From positions 24,304,163-24,368,162 of the forward strand of contig CM055103.1 of NCBI GenBank assembly GCA_029204225.1: a DNA stretch of 64,000 bases, given 5' to 3'. Both the position numbers and the translations under genes were made by a program. Under the pieces are notes generated by a model, which had not been told where the DNA came from, searched no databases, and saw only the letters and a list, made by a program, of their open reading frames with translations. Numbering within the stretch: the first letter of the stretch is position 1; each line of letters opens with the position of its first letter. Positions 56,138 through 64,000 of this stretch are shown here, in pieces. The DNA is from Diphasiastrum complanatum (taxonomy: Eukaryota > Streptophyta > Lycopodiopsida > Lycopodiales > Lycopodiaceae).

Positions 56138-58752
56138 ATGGCTACGACAATCCAGACCAGAGTAGCAATCAGTCTTGATGGTACAAATTACAGAATCTGG
56201 AAATTCAAAATCAAAACACTCCTGAAGGACGAAGGCATCTGGTCGGTGACCGAGCTCTCGAAGATGCAGCCTCTAGAGAGAGACCCGAGGAGAGCTGAAT
56301 GGATCAAAATGGACGAGCGTGCAATGGCGATCATCGTTTCGTCCATAAATGAAGATCTACTCATGTAGATTGAAAACTGCAAAAGTAGCCATGTAGCGTG
56401 GGAAAGATTAAAGCATAAGTATGAAGTGAGGACTGTAGCTTCAGTCATGCACCTTCACAATCAGCTATAATCCATATGGTGGGATGGCAACCAGTTAGAT
56501 CAGCATGTTGAGAAGATCATAACGATCTTCGCTCAACTCACTGCATCAGGACAGGAGCACCAGGTCCCAGCACCACAGCGGCTGATGTACTTCATAAAAT
56601 CTCTATCGATGTCCTATCAGCCGCTGAGAATGTTGATACTGAGTCTACCAGATATGACATTCGACAAAGCAGTCAGTCTCACATAACCTGCAATAAGAAG
56701 TTCTTGATCAACTTTCGCGAACTCGAAAATGATAGAGGAATGATTTTAGGTGATGGAAGTAGACACGATGTCAAAGGCATCGGCTCTCTATAGCTAGGGA
56801 CACTATCAGGCCAAGCAGAGATGCCAGGAGCACTCTATGTGCCCTCACTCATAAAGGATCGAGAAGACGACAACAAGTTGCTGACGGTCGGATGCAGAGA
56901 AGGAGATCTCTACCAGGCCAAAATAATCAGCAACTCTGAAAGCATATTAAATGCTTCAGAAAATGAAGATCAGCTCTGGCATAGAAGAATGAATCATCTG
57001 AACATGTGGAGCCTGTATGACATGAGCAGAAAGGACATTGTCACAGGTCTCAAGATCTCAAGGCCAGAGGCAAAGTTCTACGAAGCTTGTCATAAAGGCA
57101 AGCAACATTGGAATCCATTCACACACGAGGGAAGAAGAGCCAAAGAAGTTCTTGAGCTCGTCCACTCTGATGTGTATGGACCGATGAAAACAGATTCACT
57201 CTCAGGTTTGAGATATTTTCTAACGTTCATAGATGATTACAACCAAATGACCACGATCTACTACTTGAAGAAGAAATCCGAAGTATTTGATTCTTTCAAA
57301 AAGTTCGTGGCATTCGCAGAGCGACACACCTCCAAAAAAATATAGATTCTTAGATCTGACAATGGAGGTGAATACAAAAGCACAGAATTCTCAAGATTCT
57401 GTTCGAACAGTTCATTCCTGCATACACACCAGAATACAACGGTGTGGCAGAAAGAAAAAACAAAACGCTAGTCAAAGGAGCCAAATGCATGATGGCACAG
57501 GCTCAATTGCCAGGTCAATTCTGGGCCGAGGCAATAGCTGCAACTGTACACTTGCAGAACATATTTACAACAACAGCGTTGGAGAACAAAGCACCATACG
57601 AAATGTGGACAGGCAGAAAGTTTGATCTGTCATCATACATACGAGTGTTTAGATGTGCAGCATACAAGCACATTCCAAAGGAAAAGAGAAGCAAGCTTGA
57701 TGACGAATCCGAACAAACAATCATGGTCGGCTACTCGAATGGAACACATGTGTACAGACTCTACGATCCAACCACGAAGAAGGTTGTTTCGAACAGAGAT
57801 GTGAAGTTTGACGAGTCCACATTCCCTGGACTGAAAGACGAAAGAGGCCATGAGATCTTCACACTGCTGTCTATTCAAGAGGGAGATCGAGGACATACAT
57901 CAAATTGGAATGTCGAGCCCCAGATTCCAGAGCATTAGGAAGCAGAGGATAGACCCCACGAACAAGAAATATTCGAGCAGCGATGAAACAAACCTTGAAG
58001 GTCAACAAGACAAAGATGAGCTCCAGACCGCTATTCTGACAATCTTCAATGGAGTAAAGACACGCAGTTCAAGTACTGCAGCTTCACAGAAGGCCCAGCA
58101 ACATACCAAGAAGCTATCTAGAGTCCAAAGGGAGAATTCTGGAAGTAGGCAATGTCGGAGGAGATCGAGTCGATGAGGCAAAACGAGACATGGACATTAG
58201 AGCCACTGCCAAAAAACAGAAAAATAGTTGACTGCAAGTGGGTGTACAAGAAAAAGCTAAAATCAGATGTCACTATTGGCCATTACAAGGCAAGGCTTGT
58301 CGCAAAGGGGTATGCGCAGAGATATGGTGTCGACTGTTTCGACACATATTCGCCCATGGTGAAGATGACAAGCATAAGGCTACTCCTTGCATACGCCACA
58401 CAGTACAATCTAGAAATTCACCAGATTGACGTGAAAATAGCCTTTCTCCACGGAGATCTAAAGGAGGAAATCTTCATGAAGCAACCTGAAGGCTATGAAG
58501 ACCCCGACAACAGACAATATGTCTGTCGATTGCAGAGATGCATCTACGATCTAAAACAGGCATCACGGGCCTGGTACAAAAAGCTTGATGGTCTTCTGTA
58601 GTCTCTAGACTTCAACCCTACTCAATCAAACTGTAATGTCTACATCAAAAGATTAAGAAAAGATTTTGTGATACTGACCATTTTCGTGGATGATTCGCTG
58701 ATGATAGAAAATCCCTTGATGCTAATCAAAGACACGAAGAGTCAGATTTTTT
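56138..58752 (+). pseudogene. Copia C gag-pol, broken and truncated
   Basis: Gag starts M-A-T-T-I-Q-T-R-V and reads L-D-G-T-N-Y-R-I-W-K-F-K-I-K, with a stop at 56366. The zinc knuckle and the protease active site have been deleted (~56690). Integrase keeps W-H-R-R-M-N-H-L, H-S-D-V-Y-G and R-S-D-N-G-G-E-Y in 56821-57400 after a stop, then V-A-E-R-K-N-K in another frame. RT 58152-58601 is open with I-H-Q-I-D-V-K; a stop follows, then F-V-D-D (58683-58694). The element ends at 58752 inside RT, where minus-strand E begins. No 3' LTR. Confidence 0.92.
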
Positions 58753-61700
58753 AACCCGCCCAATCAACATCTGTATATCCTATTAATATTGGCACTTCAA
58801 GCTGATCATACTTCAAACCAAAATTCAATGTTCCTCAAATGTATCTGAGAATATGTTTAGCAAACTTCTAGTGTGTTTGACTAGGATCTTGCATAAATTG
58901 AGTAACAACACCAACAACATAAGAAATATCAGGTCGTGTGTGTGTCAAATAAATCAAACTACCCACCAGCTGTCTATACAAATAAGCATCCACTTTCTCA
59001 AATTCATCATATGCAGTAAGCTTCGTGTTGACATCCATAGGTGTACTCAAAGGCTTACAATCCTGCATATTGAACTTATAAAGCAAATATTGTGCATATT
59101 TGCTTTGTGTAAGAAAAACCACATTTTTCTTTTGCCATACTTCAATGCCAAGACAATAGTGCATCAATCCTAGATCGCTAATGTCAAAAGCATTGGAAAG
59201 ATCTGATTTGATTTAATGAATTAAGCTCTCATTACATCCTGTAATAATCAGACCATCCACATTCAACACAATGAACACTATATCTGAATCTTGTCTTAGA
59301 ATGTACAGATTAGGATCAGCATCAGTCTTTACCATTCCCCTTTGCTTAAAATGTTCATCAATGCAAGCGTACCATGCTTGTGGTACTTGCTTCAATCCAT
59401 AAATAGCTTTGTTGAGCTTACAAACAAGGTGCTCTCTCCCTAGTTCAATAAATCCTTGAGGTTGTACTAAGTACACCTCTTCATCCAGCACTCCATTAAG
59501 AAAAGCATATTTAACATCCATTTGCTGGATCTTCCAACCATAGAAAGCAGAAATAGCAATGATAGAACATATAGTTACCATCTTAGCTATGGGTGCGAAT
59601 GTTTGCTCAAAATCAATACCTTCTTGCTGCTCAATTCCTCTCACAACCAACCGTGCTTTGAATTTGTTGAGTTGCCCATCAGCTCCATATTTGATCTTGT
59701 ATATCCATTTGCAAGTGATAGGCGTCTTACCATCAAGTAGCTCAACCAAGTTCCAAGTCCTATTTCGTGATATAGCTTCCACTTCTGTTTCCATAGCTTC
59801 ATGCCACTCCTCGTGCTCCTTTGCTTTATCAAAAATTTTTGGTTCTTGAGCCTTCAGCACATAACCCATTAGGGCTAGATTCATCTCTAATCTTGCAGGA
59901 GGTTTTTGATTTCTACTTGATCTTCTAAGCTCTCCCTGCTCACTAGATTCGGGAGTATCGCCCTTCTTTGCACCATCTGTGACTGATAAGTACTATTTAG
60001 GTACTCTCTTGGGAATTTCAGCATCAGGCTTGCCTTTGTCCAATGGATTTTCTATATCGAAATCCACTTCCTTCTTGACTTGTACTTTCACTCCCTCATC
60101 AAAAGGTTCAGTGATTATTTCAAATTATTCACCTTGGCCCATCTCGTCAAACGTAGCATCTCTAGAAATTACAAGCTTCTGTGCATTTGTGTCATACATC
60201 ATGTATGCCTTGGCCTTCTCATCATATCCAAGGAAAATACACTTGATAGCTTTTGCATACAATTTCCTTCATTTCTCATCAAGAATATGAGCATAAGCAT
60301 CACAACCAAATACTCTCAAATGAGAAATATTGGGTTTCTTTCCAGTAACAGCTTCATGAGGTGTCTTACCTTCCACGGATTCTTTAGAACACCGATTCAG
60401 GATGTGCGTAGCTGTGCTACAAGCTTCTGCCCAAAAGGTGTTTGGCAGACCCTTGCTTTTGAGCATCGCCCTGGCCATCTCAACAATAGATCTGTTCTTT
60501 CGTTCTGCAACTCATTTTGCTGTGGTGAATAAGGTGTTGTAGTGTGTCTCTTGATCCCTTGATCTTTGCAGAAATCAATAAATTTTGTCGCAAAATACTA
60601 ACCACCTCCATCAGATCTCAAAGTTTTGATGCAACATCCTGTTTGCTTTTCAACTAATGCCTTGAATTCCTTGAACTTAGCAAAAGCGTCTGATTTCTTG
60701 CTTATGAAATAAATCCAAATGCATCTGCTATGATCATAAATGAAGGTGATAAAATAATAGTAGCCACTAAGAGATCTAGTTTGCATAGGTCCACATAGAT
60801 CACTGTGGACAAGATCTAGGATGCCACTGGCTCTCCTTGCTCCACTTTTGGGAAACCTCTCTATGTTGTTTTCCCAAAATGCAACCCTCACAAATTTTTC
60901 CTTCAAAAAAAATATCAGGCAATCCTATAACTAGATTACCTCTTTTGAGAATCTGTAAACTTTGAGCACTAATATGACCGAATCGTTGATGCCAAAGATC
61001 ACTGTCAAACTCAACCTTGAGTTGTTGATCAGCCATCATCCCAACAGATAGTAGATTGTTAGCTAAGCCAGGTACATATTGCACATTGCTTATCCGCTTT
61101 ATCTTCCCGCTGGCTAACTTCACTGGTACCACTCCAACTCCTTTAACAAATAGCAATTTGCCATCGGCTTGTCCAACTTCATCAACATTTTGAGTTTCCT
61201 TAAGTTTTGAAAACCACTCTTTCCTTGAAGTCATGTGCTTGGATGCACCACTATCAATGTACCAGGTATCTTTGGTTTCATCACTTGTCATTAATGCTAT
61301 AATGAACAATTTTGAGCTCTCACCTATGTCATCTTCATATTGATCCTCATCGTATTGATGTTGATCAGTATAATTGTTTTCATAATAATAATTATCAAAT
61401 TGATGTTGATCAGCATAATTTCTCACTTGCCCTTTGTCTTTTCTTTGTTCCATCTCCTTCTGTTTCTTGAAGCATTCACGCTCCCAGTGCCAGGTTTGTT
61501 GCAATACCTACAATTTCTAGGTTTATTTTGCCTTGAATAGCCGCGTCCTTGACCTCGGCCTTGATTCCAATTGCCTCGATTTGGGCCATCATTGGATTGT
61601 TCTTGACATTGTTGGAATGATCCATGATTTGAGTTTCCACGTCTTGATTGGTGTCTTCAACGACCAAATCTACCACCACGTCCCCTGACTGCAAAAGCTT

Positions 61701-62304
61701 GATCAAATTCCCTGTTGCGATGACTCAAGTTCTCTTGTTGTTCTTCCTGCAAAAGCAATCCACCTAACTCTTCATAGGTTGGAAGATTTTTTCGTGTGGC
61801 TATACTTGTCACAAACATCTGATATGACTCACTCAAACTATTCAATGTCAACTAAACGATGTCACAATCCTGTAATCGCTCTCCAACTGCTGCTAATTGG
61901 TCACGAATCTCTTTGATCTTTAGTAGGTGATCAACAACAGTTGCACCATCATCCATCCGCAATGTGTGCAGCTTCGTCTTCAGGAGTAGCACTTGAGATG
62001 TGTTTTTGGTCTCAAACATTGCCTTCGACGTATGCCATGCTTCTTTTGGTCCTTCTAAATCCAAAATGTAGGGAATAATTGCATCTCTAACTGATAAGTT
62101 GATGACATTCTGTGCTTTCCGTTTTCTCCTGTCAAATGTCCGTTGATCTTCTTCAATCAATGGCCTTGTCTCTTCACCTGTCACAATCTCCCATAGCTCC
62201 TTTTCCATCAAAATGTTCTTCAGTTTGAATTTCCAAACTACATAGTTGCCGGCTCCTTCCAATTTGCTTGACTCATTGAGGATACTCTCGCTTAGAGTTG
62301 CCAT
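58753..62304 (-). pseudogene. Copia E gag-pol, broken, minus strand
   Basis: Gag (62304-61852) reads M-A-T-L-S-E-S-I-L, L-E-G-A-G-N-Y-V-V-W-K-F-K and ends at a stop, resuming L-N-S-L-S-E-S-Y-Q. One base seems lost inside the zinc knuckle (~61487), between C-R-Y-C-N-K-P and W-E-R-E-C. Protease W-Y-I-D-S-G-A-S-K-H-M is intact. Integrase has H-S-D-L-C-G and R-S-D-G-G-G. A 223-codon frame (59884-59213) is RT, but its active site reads N-V-D-G (59252-59263), losing the second Asp. RNase H begins Y-T-D-V-D-W-A-G and is cut at 58753. Confidence 0.92.
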
Positions 62305-63112
62305 TATTGGATAGATGAGTCTGGATCACAAAATTTATCACACCACAAAACCGTAAATTTTTGGTGTATGCAAAAGTACGGCTGTTCAGAATCCTCTTGA
62401 ACTTGTGCGCGTGGATCCGATATTGGAGCATGCAATATCGGACTGGAGCGCGGATGTACAACTGCTCGAAATTCACTTTAGCTCGTGCGCTTGGATTCGA
62501 TATCGGTACGGACAATATCGGACTGGAGCGCGGATGTACGATTGCTGGGTTTCTCTTCAGCTAGCGCGCTTGGATCCGATATTGGTAAAAAAGAGAGAAT
62601 ATAATAGCTTTTCAGAGGAAATATTCCAGATTTTCTACTTTGGCGCGGCGGCTACGCTGCCTCCTCTTTGCTTAGATTTCGAAACGAGTGATCGTTCAAA
62701 CAAACAAATATTAGTAATGTGAAAGGTATGAAGCCTCCAAGTTCTAAATGGCAGTACTAGACACTATCTGGTGTGATTTGCAGTATCCCAAACAAACAAA
62801 TGAGAGATTTCTTGGCACAACTCTCTGACAAATGACACTTTTCACAAAGACTAAAAAAAATTGTAAAACTTTTCCCACTCAACAGATTTTCAATATGTCT
62901 GGTGCTGCCCTGGCATTTCCGATGCCTCCGAGACTGTGTCTTCATTCCCCACTAATAACTGTGAGCTCCAAAACCTGCAAAATACATCAAGAAGAATTTC
63001 TTCCAACTATTTTTGTCTCTCCAAGCTTTCACCTCCTGTGAAGGACTTTCTCACTTCGTTGCGGAGCCTGTGACAAGCTGTATCCACTGATTAGGCATGC
63101 AGGACTATTGTA
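62305..63112 (-). other. Leader of copia E
   Basis: Between the gag start and the primer site. About 62400-62590 contains a near-duplicate pair of GATCC.ATATTGG..C...CAATATCGGACTGGAGCGCGGATGTAC segments (62425 and 62510), with GCGCG words unusual in this A/T-rich window. No coding frame is supported. Confidence 0.55.
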
Positions 63113-63124
63113 GCTCTAATACCA
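63113..63124 (-). promoter_or_regulatory. Primer-binding site of copia E
   Basis: Minus strand reads TGGTATTAGAGC, one base from the initiator Met-tRNA complement, directly against the LTR. Confidence 0.88.
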
Positions 63125-63344
63125 TGTTAAGAATCAGAAATGCAACATCAAACATTCACCACAAGAAGGTGGAAGAAGAACACGCACAATCACTCTATCA
63201 CCCTAACATACTGAATGTAAAATGTACATATAAACCCTGAACCCTAATAGAGAGGGAGACCTAGGAGCAGACTACTAGACTAGTCAATGGCTAGTTACAG
63301 CTAGTAATAAAGTACATCGTAAACAGTACCTAAGAAGTGTAACA
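63125..63344 (-). repeat. 5' LTR of copia E (220 bp)
   Basis: Plus strand TGTTAAGAATC...GAAGTGTAACA; the termini TGTTA and TAACA are inverted. Inner end fixed by the primer site; outer end by the TGTTA/TAACA symmetry and by E2 starting soon after. Much shorter than the other LTRs here. A fragment lies at 14053-14170. Confidence 0.82.
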
Positions 63345-63350
63345 ATGAAG

Positions 63351-64000
63351 TTTATCATTGATTTCTTACACCCTAGAAATCACAAGCTTATGTGCATTCG
63401 TGTCACACATCTTGTATGCCTTGGCCTTCTCATCATATCAAAGGAAAATAGACTTGATAGCTTTTGTCTCCAATTTCCTTCATTTCTCATCAGGAATACG
63501 AGCATAAGCATTACAACCAAATACTCTCAAATGAGAGATATTAGATTTGTTTTTCGTAAAAGCTGCATGAGGTGTCTTACCTTCCACGAATTTTGTAGGA
63601 CACTGATTCAGGGTGTGCATAGTCGTGCTGCAAGCTTCATCCCAAAAGGTGTTTGGCAAACCTTTGCTTATGAGCATCGTCCTTGCCATCTCAATAATGG
63701 ATCTATTCTTCGTTCTGCAACTCCGTTTTGTTGTGGTGAATATGGTGTTGTAGTCTGCATCTTGATCCCTTGATCTTTGCACAAATCAATAAATTTTGTC
63801 AAAAAGTACTCACCACCTCCATCAGATCTCAAAGTCTTGATGCAGCATCATGTTTGCTTTTCAACTAATGCCTTGAATTCCCTGAACTTAGCAAAAGCAT
63901 CTGATTTCTTGCTTATGAAATAAATCTAAATGCATCTGCTATAATCATCACTGAAGGTAGTAAAGTAGTAGCAGCCACTAAGAGATATATTCTGCATTGG
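63351..64000 (-). pseudogene. Copia E2 integrase fragment, runs off the window
   Basis: A second copy of the E family in the same direction. From about 63366 it matches 60166-60820 of E: shared L-P-N-T-F-W, E-G-K-T-P-H, and I-S-H-L-R-V-F-G-C-(D/N)-A-Y-A. The stretch 63480-63782 is open. It begins only a few bases after the E LTR. Confidence 0.88.

Overview
The window looks like nuclear, intergenic, heterochromatin-like DNA of a land plant with a large, retrotransposon-rich genome. The evidence is nested Ty1/copia elements primed by initiator-Met tRNA, Ty3/gypsy elements (one set with a tRNA-Asp-type primer site), a CACTA-type DNA transposon with a TNP2-like transposase, long GA microsatellites and low GC. 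I recognise no host gene, rRNA, tRNA or CRISPR array. The species cannot be told from the sequence.

Layout. 1-4916: minus-strand LTR element with an intact 653-codon gag-like ORF and no pol. 4917-7400: LTR scraps and a dead gypsy integrase. 7430-13973: CACTA-type transposon with subterminal repeats, a small minus-strand gene and a broken plus-strand TNP2 transposase; the transposase carries a ~100-bp internal inversion and a solo LTR with a 5-bp target duplication. 14053-22807: two 5' ends of a gypsy-like family (H1, H2; minus) flanking a decayed copia (G; plus). 23340-25030: copia scraps, one with a solo LTR in its integrase, then the end of a second CACTA-like element. 25156-27837: two GA microsatellites and another solo LTR. 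28224-39412: a third H LTR and a minus-strand zinc-knuckle/coiled-coil reading region, split by a complete young copia element N (33376-39235).

39429-43594: gypsy chromovirus remnant (I) and truncated copia B. 44315-50745: complete but dead copia F. 50751-54133: gypsy-type LTR end, copia gag scrap, ~200-bp tandem repeats, gypsy RT scrap. 54134-64000: copia fragments D (minus), C (plus), E (minus) and E2 (minus), the last running off the window.

How it works together. Only element N keeps every part needed to move by itself: matching LTRs, TATA box, primer site, a single 1316-residue gag-pol with all catalytic residues, purine tract and identical 5-bp target duplications. The 653-codon ORF element has no pol and, if mobile, would need one supplied in trans. 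Most other copies carry stops, frameshifts or lost catalytic residues. A palindromic CACACGTGTG (G-box core) motif recurs in LTRs of several families and is the most interesting shared regulatory-looking signal. Boundaries given as exact rest on TG...CA ends, primer sites or target duplications read directly; other boundaries are approximate.
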